Counted from the stretch's first letter, positions 1-8,914 are shown. The stretch: DNA of 64,000 bases from an uncultured Clostridia bacterium (GCA_934793215.1 CAKVOP010000001.1:1-64000); one strand, 5' to 3'. Translations and numbers: made by a program. Notes: generated from the sequence alone by a model not told the origin.

Positions 1-29
1 TAAAGGTATAACTTACTATTTTAATTGAT

Positions 30-62
30 AAAAAAGACTAGACGAAAAGTCTAGTCTTTTTT
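30..62 (+). terminator. Intrinsic terminator of a gene left of the window
   Basis: A 12-bp stem AAAAGACTAGAC / GTCTAGTCTTTT with loop GAAAA is followed by more T. It probably ends a gene lying left of position 1. The A and T tracts also allow it to work on the minus strand. Confidence 0.85.
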
Positions 63-419
63 AGTGCAATTTACGCCGTTAAAAATTGACGCCAAAATGT
101 TTAGTTTTGAAGCGTTCGGTTGTGAATATTGGGATTTAAATGTCGTTGAACTTGAATGCTGTTCTTGATGAGAAATCATACTTGACTTGCTATTTTTTGT
201 GATATTATATTGATTGCTTTTGGTGGTGTATATATAAATTTTTTCACTTTTTAGAAACTTTCAAAGAGATCTTTGTTTTTACCATGTTTGGGTGATATTT
301 TAATCATCTTTTATAATTTAATTTCATTTTATGCTATCATAATCATGAAGTGTAATTTTTTTTAAATGTGAAAAAGTTAATCTATCGACAAAATATGGAA
401 GACCTTTTCAAATTGCCTA
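63..419. other. AT-rich intergenic region with a possible distal promoter
   Basis: I see no coding region. A weak promoter-like pair, TTGACT at 182-187 and TATATT at 206-211 with an 18-bp spacer, could add a long leader to the gene at 475. TATCGACAAAAT at 383-394 is, on the minus strand, one mismatch from a Spo0A box. Nothing else is recognisable. Confidence 0.4.
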
Positions 420-448
420 TTGACTTGGTGGAGACTATGTGGTAAAAT
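420..448 (+). promoter_or_regulatory. Sigma-A-type promoter for the gene at 475
   Basis: -35 TTGACT at 420-425, a 17-bp spacer and -10 TAAAAT at 443-448. The predicted start point near 455 gives a short leader carrying the Shine-Dalgarno site AAAGGAGA at 461-468. An in-frame GTG at 439 lies inside the promoter and cannot be the start. Confidence 0.75.
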
Positions 449-474
449 TGCTATACATACAAAGGAGAGAAATT

Positions 475-1071
475 ATGAGTTTTGGCGACAGCAGAGAGTT
501 TTACGACCTTTCAAAGGCAAGCAGAGACCAACTTAAAGACATTATGTTTGTAAGAAAGGCACTTGCCACCAATCCCGACAATGTTAAATATGTACCAAAG
601 GAAATATATAAGAAAATTTGCAAGATTGAAGAGGCAAAAAGAAAATTGGCTATGAAAAATGCGAAGGGAGCGATTAAATACAAACTTGCTTTTCTCAAGA
701 CTATGCGTTTGATTGCCAATGGAAATGAAGATGCACTTGTAATTGCACCTGAATACATTAAAAATGTTGAGAATATTGTTCTTGCTGCCATCGACAAATT
801 GGGAAGCGTTCAATTGAAAAATGCGGGCGAACAATTAAGAGTTGATGAAAAATTTACTTTAAAAGTGATTAAAAACCACCCTGAAGCAATAAAATATGTT
901 GATGCTTTATTACTTTTAAGTCCAACATTTTTGAAAATGGCTTATCAAGCAAACACTCAAATTACTCTTTATCTTCCAGCATTTTTAAGAGAAGCATTGG
1001 GCAGAGCTCTTGATGACAAAAACTTGTCTTATTTTGAAGAAGAGCTTATTAACGATAACGTTTCTTGGTAA
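475..1071 (+). CDS. DUF4116-like repeat protein, 198 aa
   Basis: The sequence shows short helical repeats of the kind '(D)xxFVxxALxxNPxxxKYV', for example residues near 30-45 and the segment LRVDEKFTLKVIKNHPEAI near 130-150. These resemble the DUF4116 family, whose function is unknown to me. There is no signal peptide or membrane segment, so it is probably cytoplasmic. The start ATG at 475 is chosen because AAAGGAGA sits 6 nt upstream, whereas an earlier in-frame GTG falls inside the promoter. It is the first of three neighbouring small genes with related features and is separated from the second by a strong terminator. Confidence 0.7.
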   Translation: MSFGDSREFYDLSKASRDQLKDIMFVRKALATNPDNVKYVPKEIYKKICKIEEAKRKLAMKNAKGAIKYKLAFLKTMRLIANGNEDALVIAPEYIKNVENIVLAAIDKLGSVQLKNAGEQLRVDEKFTLKVIKNHPEAIKYVDALLLLSPTFLKMAYQANTQITLYLPAFLREALGRALDDKNLSYFEEELINDNVSW

Positions 1072-1078
1072 ACAAAAG

Positions 1079-1150
1079 AAAAAACACGAGAGTACGCAAA
1101 ATAAATTACTAATCTTTGAAATTGGGGTTAGTGCGTAATCCGTGTTTTTT
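1079..1150 (+). terminator. Long-stem intrinsic terminator
   Basis: An outer stem AAAACACG / CGTGTTTT encloses TACGCA / TGCGTA and an inner ACTAAT / GTTAGT pairing, and ends in a T run. It separates the first DUF4116-like gene from the second. Confidence 0.75.
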
Positions 1151-1199
1151 AGGCTATGGGAAGGATAAACAAAATTACAATTAATAAAAGGAAATGAAA

Positions 1200-1823
1200 A
1201 TGAAATATCAAAATAAAGAAGAACTTATAAAAATTTTAACAAAAGATGGAATGAAATTAAAGGAAGTTGAAGACGATTTACGCTTTGATGAAGATGTTGT
1301 TATAAGTGCATTAAAAGGTACATTATCTAGTCTTCAATATGTTGATGCGAGTTTTGCTCAAAATGTAAATTTTATTTTGCGTGCGATTAAGGAAACGCCT
1401 TGGGCATTGTTTGTATACAAGTTTGCTAATGAAAATGTTAGAAACCTTGAAAAGGTTGTTGAAGAAGGAATCAAAAAAGACGGACAAATTATTGCATTTG
1501 CTGACAAATGTTACCAAAATCGTATTGACCTTGCTCACCTCGCTCTTTGTGCAAGCAGAAACCCAGGACTTGAATACTTTGGGGAAGAAGTAAGGGGAAA
1601 TCAACAATTTATGATTGAAGTCCTTAAACTTTATCCACAAGAATTTCGCAATCTTACTGCTGACCTTAAAAGTGACATTTCATTTTTGGCGAAAGCGGTT
1701 CTCGCAAACAGAAATATTATGAAGTATCTTGATAAAGATATTGTTAATATCGTTAAAGATTATGTTGTTGAGTCTTATAAAAATAGCGAAAACGAAAATC
1801 AAGGAAGAGAAAATTTAGGTTAA
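1200..1823 (+). CDS. DUF4116-like repeat protein, 207 aa
   Basis: The protein is built of helical repeats with the pattern 'LRFDEDVVISALKxxxxSLQYV' (about residues 25-45), 'NFILRAIKETPWAL' and 'QFMIEVLKLYPQEF', resembling DUF4116. It is soluble, with no catalytic motif I recognise. The Shine-Dalgarno AAAGG at 1188-1192 favours the ATG at 1200 over the ATG at 1194, which is too close. The next gene begins 14 nt after the stop, so the two are probably co-transcribed. Its relation to the gene at 475 is of the repeat type; overall identity looks low. Confidence 0.65.
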   Translation: MKYQNKEELIKILTKDGMKLKEVEDDLRFDEDVVISALKGTLSSLQYVDASFAQNVNFILRAIKETPWALFVYKFANENVRNLEKVVEEGIKKDGQIIAFADKCYQNRIDLAHLALCASRNPGLEYFGEEVRGNQQFMIEVLKLYPQEFRNLTADLKSDISFLAKAVLANRNIMKYLDKDIVNIVKDYVVESYKNSENENQGRENLG

Positions 1824-1837
1824 AGGATAATAATTAC

Positions 1838-2434
1838 ATGGCAAAAGATAACAATATTATAAAGGTGTTTCCCAGGGAGTTTATCACACAAATAAATGAC
1901 GAGATATTCAAAATCCCTGCAAATCAAAGAGGGGTGATTGATTTAACTTGCTGGAATTATATTGAAATCAAAAACGGCATTTATTTATTTGTAGGCGAAA
2001 AAGGTTACATGAAGGCAAGAAAGTCGTCTCAAAACGCAAAACTTGAAACTTTTGAAACTGGGTCGCTTATCAAATTGGTCGCAAAAGAGCCTGAAATGTT
2101 GAAATTCGTTTCTGTCGAAAAGTTTAAAGACATCGATTTTATATATGATTGTTATGTAGAGGCAACGCGTTCTTGTTATGACATTATTGAGAAGACAAAT
2201 TATGACCACATTAAAGCGCTTGCCATTAAAAGGAAAAATGCAATTTGGAACATTTTTGCCCTAGCTATTCAAGATGCGTTCATGGAGCTTGCTGAAAGGG
2301 AAAACTTTTTTAGGCAAGTTAATAAAGATCTTGCAGAAGCCATGGCAAATGGAGAGTGGGACGAAGATTTTACTAGCACTGATTGGGAATCATATGAGAA
2401 TGATGAAGACGGTGATGAAAGAAGTGATTGTTAA
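1838..2434 (+). CDS. Unknown protein with acidic C-terminus, 198 aa
   Basis: I do not recognise this protein with certainty. A segment near residues 75-110 (LIKLVAKEPEMLKFV, then IDFIYDCYVEA) resembles one repeat of the DUF4116-like neighbours. The last 30 residues are strongly acidic (Asp/Glu-rich). No signal peptide or membrane segment is visible. AAAGGATA precedes the ATG, and the gene lies 14 nt behind the previous stop, so it is probably the second gene of a two-gene operon. Two consecutive terminators follow it. Confidence 0.6.
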   Translation: MAKDNNIIKVFPREFITQINDEIFKIPANQRGVIDLTCWNYIEIKNGIYLFVGEKGYMKARKSSQNAKLETFETGSLIKLVAKEPEMLKFVSVEKFKDIDFIYDCYVEATRSCYDIIEKTNYDHIKALAIKRKNAIWNIFALAIQDAFMELAERENFFRQVNKDLAEAMANGEWDEDFTSTDWESYENDEDGDERSDC

Positions 2435-2439
2435 TATTT

Positions 2440-2498
2440 AAAGGCCTTATTCTTTGAATTGCGACTTATAATTGATTTTCAAAGCAAAGGTCTTTTTT
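2440..2498 (+). terminator. Intrinsic terminator, first of a tandem pair
   Basis: Stem AAGGCCTT / AAGGTCTT (with G-U pairs) plus an inner CTTTGAA / TTCAAAG, followed by TTTTTT. Confidence 0.7.
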
Positions 2499-2507
2499 AT
2501 GGTTTTT

Positions 2508-2536
2508 AACGCTCGAATTATCGAGCGTTTTTTTGT
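2508..2536 (+). terminator. Intrinsic terminator, second of a tandem pair
   Basis: AACGCTCGA, loop ATTA, TCGAGCGTT, then a T run. This 9-bp stem is the strongest of the left region and insulates the uppP operon. Confidence 0.9.
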
Positions 2537-2642
2537 TTAACAAAAATCGCTAGGGCATAAATGCTTAAAAACAGAAGTCAAAATGTTTCTCTATGTGTCA
2601 TATTAAGGACAGGCCTTTTATATATTTAATTAGGAGGCTGTA

Positions 2643-3401
2643 GTGGCATTTTGGGGGCTATTAATTTTAGGATTGGTGCAAGGACTCAGTGAATTTTTGC
2701 CAATTTCTTCAAGCGGGCATTTATTGCTTTTGGGTAAGATTTTCGGCATAACGGACTCAATCTTTGTAAGTATATTCTTGCATGTCGCCACTTTACTTTC
2801 AATTTTGGTTGTTTTTAGAAAAGAAATCTGGTATATGATTTGCCACCCCTTTTCAAAAGAAACCATTTCTTTGTGCCTTGCTACAATTCCTACATGCATT
2901 ATTGCTCTTGTGCTTTTACCGCTTGTAAAGAAATCTTTTAATGGACAATTTTTATATATTTCATTTTTAATTAGTGCAATATTACTTCTATTTGTTCATT
3001 TTTACACAAAAAAGCATAAAAATCATGGATTTACTTTAAAAAATGCTCTAATTATGGGCGTCGCACAAGGTTTTGCGGTATTTCCGGGAGTGTCGAGGTC
3101 TGGGACAACCATATCAGCAGGACTGATTAGTGGTGGAGACAAGAGTGAGTGTGCTAAATTCTCTTTTCTGCTTTCAATTCCAATCATTTTAGCTTCAATG
3201 GCGGGTGAAATGTTTGAGGTTTGTCAGTCAGGGCAGACTCTTTCGTTTAGTCCACTTGGGCTTGTGTTAGGATTTGTAATTGCATTTGTGAGTGGGCTAC
3301 TTTCGATAAAGTTTATGATGAGGGTTACAGAAAAAGCAAACTTTATGTGGATAAGTGGATACCTTATCATGATTGCTATATTAGCTAAAATTGTTATGTA
3401 A
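2643..3401 (+). CDS. uppP: Undecaprenyl-diphosphate phosphatase, 252 aa
   Basis: Integral membrane enzyme that dephosphorylates undecaprenyl pyrophosphate to recycle the lipid carrier of peptidoglycan synthesis. Seen: the first signature VQGLSEFLPISSSGHL near residues 13-28, the second signature GVSRSGTT near residue 150, and about eight hydrophobic segments. The length is usual for the BacA/UppP family. The start is a GTG preceded by TAGGAGG. The stop lies 16 nt before the P-type ATPase start, so both are probably one operon. UppP homologues can give bacitracin resistance when abundant; that is family knowledge. Confidence 0.95.
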   Translation: MAFWGLLILGLVQGLSEFLPISSSGHLLLLGKIFGITDSIFVSIFLHVATLLSILVVFRKEIWYMICHPFSKETISLCLATIPTCIIALVLLPLVKKSFNGQFLYISFLISAILLLFVHFYTKKHKNHGFTLKNALIMGVAQGFAVFPGVSRSGTTISAGLISGGDKSECAKFSFLLSIPIILASMAGEMFEVCQSGQTLSFSPLGLVLGFVIAFVSGLLSIKFMMRVTEKANFMWISGYLIMIAILAKIVM

Positions 3402-3417
3402 TTAAAAGGTGGGAGTT

Positions 3418-6033
3418 GTGTCAAATTTTTACAGTAAAAACATAGAACAGTCACTTATTGAAATGGGGACAACTAAAAATGGACTTTCCCAAGAGGAAGC
3501 CGTTGCAAGAATAAAGTTAAATCCACCGACCGAAAGTAAAAAGACTAGTGGGGGGATAGTAAGTAAATTTTTTGCACAGTTTTTTGATTTTATGATTATA
3601 ATTTTGCTTATTGCTTCTGCCATTTCTATAACTATTGGCATAATTGACCGCAAGGCTGGTGATATTGCTGATGGTTGCATAATTTTGTTTATTGTTATAG
3701 TGAACGCTATTTTTGGAGTAGTGCAAGAATATAAAGCCGAAAAATCGCTCGAAGCATTAAATAAACTGACCCAGCAAGAGGCACACGTGATTCGTGGCGG
3801 GGTTACTATAAAAGTTCCAGCGAACAGTTTGGTTAAAGGTGATATAGTTGTGCTTGAAGCGGGCGTAATAGTTCCTGCAGATTTAAGGCTTATCGATGGC
3901 GTTTTGCTTAAAATAGATGAGTCGGCTTTAACAGGGGAAAGTCAAGCGGTGGACAAAAACCCAAAAGGAATTTATAAAGAGAATTGTGCTCTTGGGGAAC
4001 TTAAAAACATGGCGTTTAAAGGGACGACAGTTATGAGCGGTCGAGGGCTGGGAATGGTTGTAGCCGTTGGTGAAGAAACAGAATTTGGAAAGATTGCTTC
4101 TGTCATCAAAGACAGCAAGAAGGAACTTACCCCTCTTGAAAAAAGTATAAAAAGTGTTAGTAAAATTTTGACATGGCTTGTTCTCGCTGTTGCACTTGTA
4201 ACTTTTATCATTGAAGTATTTGTATCCCATTTAAGTGTGTTAGATGCATTTTTGACAGCGGTGGCAATCTCTGTTGCTGCAATACCAGAAAGTATGCCCG
4301 CGGTGATAACTATAATTATGAGCATGGGAGTGAGCAAACTGGCAAGGCAAAAAGCGATAATTAAACGCCTTCATTCGGTTGAAACTCTTGGTGCGTGCGA
4401 TGTTATTTGTTCGGACAAAACGGGGACCCTTACTCAAAACCGCATGACAAGCAAAAAATGTTTTATTTCAGGCAAAATTTACGATTGTGAAAAGAAAAAT
4501 GACGACCTTTTTCCTCTTGCATATGGAGTTGGGATTTGTAATGATTCTAAATTTGTTGACGGCAAATTGCAAGGCGAGGGAACGGAAAATGCATTGCTTG
4601 AATTTTCTGTGATTCAAGGAGTACAACTCAATGGGAAAAGGGTAGACGAGAAACCATTCGATAGTGATCGCAAACTCATGAGCGTTTTGATTGACGACGG
4701 AATAACCAAAACAATGTTTACAAAAGGTGGAGTGGACAGGCTTATTGATAAGTGTGACAAAATATATGACAGTGGGCGAGTACGTCCTCTCACGCCTCGT
4801 GATAAAGAATGTATATTGGAGGCCAATGAAAAATTCTGCGTGCAGGCAATGAGGGTGATTGCACTTGCAGTAAAAGAGAATGTCGACCGAAATGAATTTA
4901 AAGAAGACAAACTTGTGTTTATCGGACTTGTAGGCATGATTGATCCGCCTAGAAAAGAGGCAAAAGAGGCCCTCAAAAAGTGTAGAAAAGCGGGCATGAG
5001 ACCTATTATGATAACAGGAGATTACCCACAGACTGCACTTGCGATAGCAAAAGAGATTGGTCTTGCTAAAAGCGAAAAAGAGGTGTTGTCAGGGGGAGAG
5101 CTGGCAAAATTAAGCGATGAAGAGTTGAATCAAAAAATAGCACATATTTCAGTGTTTGCTCGTGTTAGCCCAAGTGACAAAATGCGAATAGTGGAGGCTT
5201 TAAAAAGGCGAGGACATGTTGTAGGCATGACGGGTGACGGAGTAAACGATGCTCCAAGTTTAAAGAAGGCTAATATAGGTATTGGCATGGGGAAAAGTGG
5301 GACTGATGTTGCAAAAGAAGTTGCCGACCTTATCATAACTGACGATAATTTCGCGACAATTATAGTGGCGGTCGAAGAGGGGCGTAAGATATATAAAAAC
5401 ATACAAAAAACGGTAAAATTCTTGTTTTCTGCTAATTTTGCTGAACTTATGAGTCTTTTTGTTACCACATTGCTATTTCCTAACTGCGTTTTCTTGCTTC
5501 CCGTGCAAATCCTATTTGTAAATTTAATAACCGATTCTTTGCCAGCGATAGCATTGGGCGTTGAAAAGACGGAAAAAGAAATAATGCTTGAAAAACCACG
5601 GTCGCCCAAAGAAGGACTATTTTCTCATGGCGTTGGATATAGCATAGTTATTTTAGGTATGTTCCAAACCTTGTTTGTGGTTCTTGCCTATGCTTTTGGG
5701 GCAATCTATTACTGTCAAGGTGTGGCGATGACAATGGGATTTTATACTTTAAACATCTTGCAAATGTTTTACCTTGCTTCTATTAGAACGGAAAAGCCGT
5801 TTTACAAAAGCAAGCCTTGGCAAAACAAATTCTTCCTTCTCGCTGTTGGTTTCTGTTTCGCACTTATTGGAGTGTTCGCATTTACACCATTGCGTTCTGT
5901 GTTAAATCTTGAAAAACTGAATTTGTCTCAATGGCTAGTTATTTTTGCACTTTCTGTTGCAATGATATTAGTTGCAGAAATTTATAAATTCATTGAAAGG
6001 AAAATAGAAAAGAAAAAAACAAATAATTCTTAA
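3418..6033 (+). CDS. P-type cation ATPase, Ca2+-transporting (type IIA) family, 871 aa
   Basis: Predicted to export Ca2+ across the plasma membrane with ATP. Seen in order: N-terminal cation-ATPase domain, TM1-2, actuator domain with TGES (about residue 175), TM3-4 with the ion-site motif PESMPA, phosphorylation motif CSDKTGTLTQNRM (about residue 340), nucleotide domain with FTKGG, hinge GMTGDGVNDAP (about residue 600), and TM5-10 with NLITDSLPA. TM4 of SERCA/PMR1 pumps usually reads PEGLPA; the Glu is kept but Gly is replaced by Ser. The GTG at 3418 is chosen because AAAAGGTGGG ends just before it; a GTG at 3409 lies inside that Shine-Dalgarno site. Co-transcribed with uppP. Confidence 0.9.
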   Translation: MSNFYSKNIEQSLIEMGTTKNGLSQEEAVARIKLNPPTESKKTSGGIVSKFFAQFFDFMIIILLIASAISITIGIIDRKAGDIADGCIILFIVIVNAIFGVVQEYKAEKSLEALNKLTQQEAHVIRGGVTIKVPANSLVKGDIVVLEAGVIVPADLRLIDGVLLKIDESALTGESQAVDKNPKGIYKENCALGELKNMAFKGTTVMSGRGLGMVVAVGEETEFGKIASVIKDSKKELTPLEKSIKSVSKILTWLVLAVALVTFIIEVFVSHLSVLDAFLTAVAISVAAIPESMPAVITIIMSMGVSKLARQKAIIKRLHSVETLGACDVICSDKTGTLTQNRMTSKKCFISGKIYDCEKKNDDLFPLAYGVGICNDSKFVDGKLQGEGTENALLEFSVIQGVQLNGKRVDEKPFDSDRKLMSVLIDDGITKTMFTKGGVDRLIDKCDKIYDSGRVRPLTPRDKECILEANEKFCVQAMRVIALAVKENVDRNEFKEDKLVFIGLVGMIDPPRKEAKEALKKCRKAGMRPIMITGDYPQTALAIAKEIGLAKSEKEVLSGGELAKLSDEELNQKIAHISVFARVSPSDKMRIVEALKRRGHVVGMTGDGVNDAPSLKKANIGIGMGKSGTDVAKEVADLIITDDNFATIIVAVEEGRKIYKNIQKTVKFLFSANFAELMSLFVTTLLFPNCVFLLPVQILFVNLITDSLPAIALGVEKTEKEIMLEKPRSPKEGLFSHGVGYSIVILGMFQTLFVVLAYAFGAIYYCQGVAMTMGFYTLNILQMFYLASIRTEKPFYKSKPWQNKFFLLAVGFCFALIGVFAFTPLRSVLNLEKLNLSQWLVIFALSVAMILVAEIYKFIERKIEKKKTNNS

Positions 6034-6058
6034 AAAATTTTAAACAATATAGGAAAAA

Positions 6059-6090
6059 GAAAACATCAAAATGCTGATGTTTTCTTTTTT
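6059..6090 (+). terminator. Intrinsic terminator of the uppP-ATPase operon
   Basis: AGAAAACATCA, loop AAATGC, TGATGTTTTCT, then TTTTTT. Perfect 11-bp stem. Confidence 0.95.
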
Positions 6091-6218
6091 TAGAAAGACA
6101 AAACTGTCATAACGGAAATTTCTTTCAACCTCATGCCTCGTTTGTATTGGTTTTATTTTTAAGTTTTTGACCGCCAAAAAGAAAAAATGCTTTAATTTTC
6201 ACAACAAATAAATATTTA

Positions 6219-6247
6219 TTTACAAAAAAATTGTATTGTGTTAAAAT
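6219..6247 (+). promoter_or_regulatory. Promoter of holB, predicted leaderless
   Basis: -35 TTTACA (6219-6224), 17-bp spacer, -10 TAAAAT (6242-6247). Only 6 nt separate the -10 from the ATG at 6254, so transcription should start at or next to the A of the start codon. No Shine-Dalgarno site is present. Confidence 0.75.
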
Positions 6248-6253
6248 GTAGGT

Positions 6254-7207
6254 ATGAATTTTAATATGCTGGTTAAATCACAAGATGATTATAAAAATCT
6301 TGTTAAAGAGGTTGAGAAAAAAGCGCTAGGCAAAAGTACGCTTATTTTTTCAAGCGATAGGGTTTATTCTCGGCAATTTGCTCTTTGTCTTGCATCGGCA
6401 ATTTTGGAGGGTGGGGATCATGATGGAATTCATGCACAAAAAGTAGGGCTTAATGCCCACCCAGATGTAAAAATTTATCCCAAAGGGGATAAATTTGTCG
6501 TCGCTGACAGCCAAGATATAGTTGATGAATGTTTTATAAAGCCAATTTTTGCAGATAAGAAGATTTTTGTTATAAATGATATTGATGATGCAATGGAAAT
6601 CAGTCAAAACAAACTTTTAAAAGTTTTAGAGGAGCCACCAGCAGGTGTTTACTTCATTTTGACGGCGGATAATCAAAATTTAGTTTTGCCGACAATCAAA
6701 TCAAGGTGTAATAAGGTGGAACTTAAAAAACTTTCTTCGCAAACGATAGCAAAAGTAATGATGGCTTATGAAAATGGCGACCTTCTAGCACTTATGTGTG
6801 ATGGGAATGTTGGTGAAGCGATTGGACTCGCTAAAAAGGGTGACGGTAAAGAAATTTTTGACACTGCACTATCGCTTGTGACTCAAATGACATCGTCAAA
6901 AACGCTTCTCACGTATTCTAAAAAGGTACTGGGATTCAAAGATGATGCGTTGAAAGTTCTCAAAATTTTCACATTTTTGCTTGAAGACTTATTATATCTT
7001 AAAGTGGGCAACGTGAAAGATATGCGTTTTTTGCTTGCAAAAGATGCACTTTTGAGAGTTATAGATGAGTATTCTGTGCGTTGTATATGTGAAATTAGAA
7101 AACTTGTTGACAACGCTCTTAAAGAAATAACTTTTAATGGGAATATGACGCTTATAGTTGAAAACTTGCTGTTAAGTGTCTTGGAGGTAAAATATATATG
7201 CAAATAG
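6254..7207 (+). CDS. holB: DNA polymerase III delta-prime subunit, 317 aa
   Basis: Clamp-loader subunit that helps load the beta sliding clamp. Seen: the AAA+ core signature NKLLKVLEEPPAG (about residues 117-129), the sensor region TIKSRCNKVEL with the conserved SRC motif, and the C-terminal helical region. The Walker A loop is degenerate: after the strand TLIFSSD no GxxGxGK follows. The usual zinc-binding cysteines before 'HPDV' are also missing. Loss of ATP binding is normal for delta-prime; loss of the zinc module is less usual. The stop overlaps ricT by 10 nt, matching the conserved Firmicute order holB-ricT-trmN6. The gene seems to be translated from a leaderless mRNA. Confidence 0.9.
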   Translation: MNFNMLVKSQDDYKNLVKEVEKKALGKSTLIFSSDRVYSRQFALCLASAILEGGDHDGIHAQKVGLNAHPDVKIYPKGDKFVVADSQDIVDECFIKPIFADKKIFVINDIDDAMEISQNKLLKVLEEPPAGVYFILTADNQNLVLPTIKSRCNKVELKKLSSQTIAKVMMAYENGDLLALMCDGNVGEAIGLAKKGDGKEIFDTALSLVTQMTSSKTLLTYSKKVLGFKDDALKVLKIFTFLLEDLLYLKVGNVKDMRFLLAKDALLRVIDEYSVRCICEIRKLVDNALKEITFNGNMTLIVENLLLSVLEVKYICK

Positions 7208-8031
7208 AAGTAGTAACTGCCAAATTCAACGGAGGGGCTCATGGATATTCTTTCAGTCCAAATGGATTTGACCTTAAAAAGGGAGACCTTGTTATTGTTG
7301 AAACGGAGAAGGGGAAAGATATTGTCAAAATAACAAAAGAAAAACATTTTGTAGATAATGAGAATATTGATGAGCCACTTAAAAATGTAGTTAAAATGGC
7401 TGATGCTGACGAAATTGCTATGGCGAAAGCAAATCGTGAAAAGGTGCAATCTTATTTGCCAAAAATAAAAGAACTTGCAAAGAAAGAAAAACTTGATATG
7501 AATGTTATTTCTGTGGAATGCACATACAACCTTTCCAGATTGACTATCAATTTCATGGCGGAAGAAAGGGTTGATTTTCGAGAGTTGGTAAAGAAATTGG
7601 CCGAGACATATAAAACTCGAATTGAGCTTCGTCAAATTGGTCCTCGAGATAGGGCTCGCATTATAGGGGGGCTTGGTCCTTGTGGAAAAGAGTGCTGTTG
7701 CGCACAGGGATTTGGGATTAATGACCATGTATCTATAAAAATGGCAAAAAATCAAGGTTTAAGTTTAAACCCAAGTGGCATCAGCGGAACATGCGGGAAA
7801 CTTTTGTGTTGCCTCGCATATGAAAATCCTTACTATGTTGAGGTAATGAAAGAAATGCCGAAAGTTGGTGCGTCTGTAAAAACACCAGATGGAGAAGGCA
7901 AGGTTATGTATAATGACCTTATGAAAAAAATGGTTTCTGTAAAATTCCAAACGGAAAACACTAGTGAAATAAAAACATATGATTTAAGCGAAATTAAGTT
8001 TAATAAATCAAAAAATGAGCCAAAAGATTGA
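7198..8031 (+). CDS. ricT: PSP1-family regulatory iron-sulfur complex subunit RicT (YaaT), 277 aa
   Basis: In Bacillus, RicT (YaaT) works with RicA and RicF in a Fe-S complex that affects RNase Y-dependent mRNA processing, sporulation, competence and biofilm formation. Seen: the PSP1 C-terminal core with RDRARIIGG-LGPCGKECCC near residues 155-172 and GTCGKLLCCLAYE near residues 197-209, the cysteine clusters typical of the family. The N-terminus carries an OB-like beta segment. The ATG lies 10 nt inside the end of holB, so translation is probably coupled. No yabA homologue follows; trmN6 comes next after an AT-rich gap. Confidence 0.93.
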   Translation: MQIEVVTAKFNGGAHGYSFSPNGFDLKKGDLVIVETEKGKDIVKITKEKHFVDNENIDEPLKNVVKMADADEIAMAKANREKVQSYLPKIKELAKKEKLDMNVISVECTYNLSRLTINFMAEERVDFRELVKKLAETYKTRIELRQIGPRDRARIIGGLGPCGKECCCAQGFGINDHVSIKMAKNQGLSLNPSGISGTCGKLLCCLAYENPYYVEVMKEMPKVGASVKTPDGEGKVMYNDLMKKMVSVKFQTENTSEIKTYDLSEIKFNKSKNEPKD

Positions 8032-8182
8032 TAAAATTAATGCGAAAAATAAATAAATTAAAAAAATATAAAAAATTATTAAAATAATAATTATTATAAA
8101 AATAAGTTTTTTTAAAAATAATTTATAAAAAATAATTTTAAAATAAAAAATTTTTATTTATTTCGATTTAAGGGATTGTTTA
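8032..8182. other. Extremely AT-rich intergenic spacer
   Basis: About 150 bp made almost only of A and T in short runs (aaataa, attatt). No promoter can be singled out because near-matches to TATAAT occur throughout. A DNA-bending or UP-element role is possible but not shown. Confidence 0.5.
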
Positions 8183-8914
8183 GTGGAGGAAAATAAAAAT
8201 CGCCGTGTTGAAGATTTAGGATGCGGGGACTTGAAGATCATTCAAGACCCTTCTCTTTATACTTTTACTTCGGATTCTGTAATACTGGCAAACTTTATAA
8301 AAACAAAGCCTAGTGATAGATGCATGGAAATTGGCATGGGAAGTGCGGTTGTTTCAATTCTACTTTCCGCGAAAGAGAAATTTAAAAATATTGTTGGACT
8401 CGAAATTCAAAAAGAAATGGCCTGCCTTGCACAAGAAAACATTGCTCTTAATAACCTTGAAAGTAAGATCAGTGTAAAAAATGTTGATGCGAAGGAATAT
8501 AGAAAGCACTTTTTGTGTGGAGAATTTGATGTCGTTTTCTCAAATCCGCCATATATGACGAGCAGTACAAACAAAAACAAGAATATTTGTCGCGAAATTG
8601 CAAGGCATGAGGGTTATTTACCAATGAACGAACTGACAAAAGTGATGAGTGATAGTTTGCGATTTGGAGGAAAAGCCTACATTGTTTACGGGGCTTCTCG
8701 CAGTGCGGGACTTATATCGTCTCTTATAGAACATGATCTTCAACCAAAAACTATGTTCTTTACTGAAAATGGGAAAGGTCGTGTTGTGCTTGTGGTCATT
8801 GAAGCTGTTAAAGGGGGAAAAGAGGGAGTAACAGTTTTGCCAAACCTCATTACCAACGATGAAAAAGGTGATTATTACAAGAAATTAAATACTAGAAACT
8901 TTTTGAATAATTAG
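8183..8914 (+). CDS. tRNA1(Val) (adenine-37)-N6-methyltransferase-like protein, 243 aa
   Basis: SAM-dependent N6-adenine methyltransferase of the TrmN6/YabB group. Seen: motif I as CMEIGMGSAVVSILL near residues 48-62, the acidic residue ending the following strand (GLEIQ), and the catalytic motif NPPYM near residue 121. The N-terminal GDLKIIQDPSLYTFTSDSVILANF is typical of the family. The gene follows ricT as yabB does in Bacillus, which supports the call. The start is GTG with AAGGGA 7 nt upstream. Confidence 0.85.
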   Translation: MEENKNRRVEDLGCGDLKIIQDPSLYTFTSDSVILANFIKTKPSDRCMEIGMGSAVVSILLSAKEKFKNIVGLEIQKEMACLAQENIALNNLESKISVKNVDAKEYRKHFLCGEFDVVFSNPPYMTSSTNKNKNICREIARHEGYLPMNELTKVMSDSLRFGGKAYIVYGASRSAGLISSLIEHDLQPKTMFFTENGKGRVVLVVIEAVKGGKEGVTVLPNLITNDEKGDYYKKLNTRNFLNN

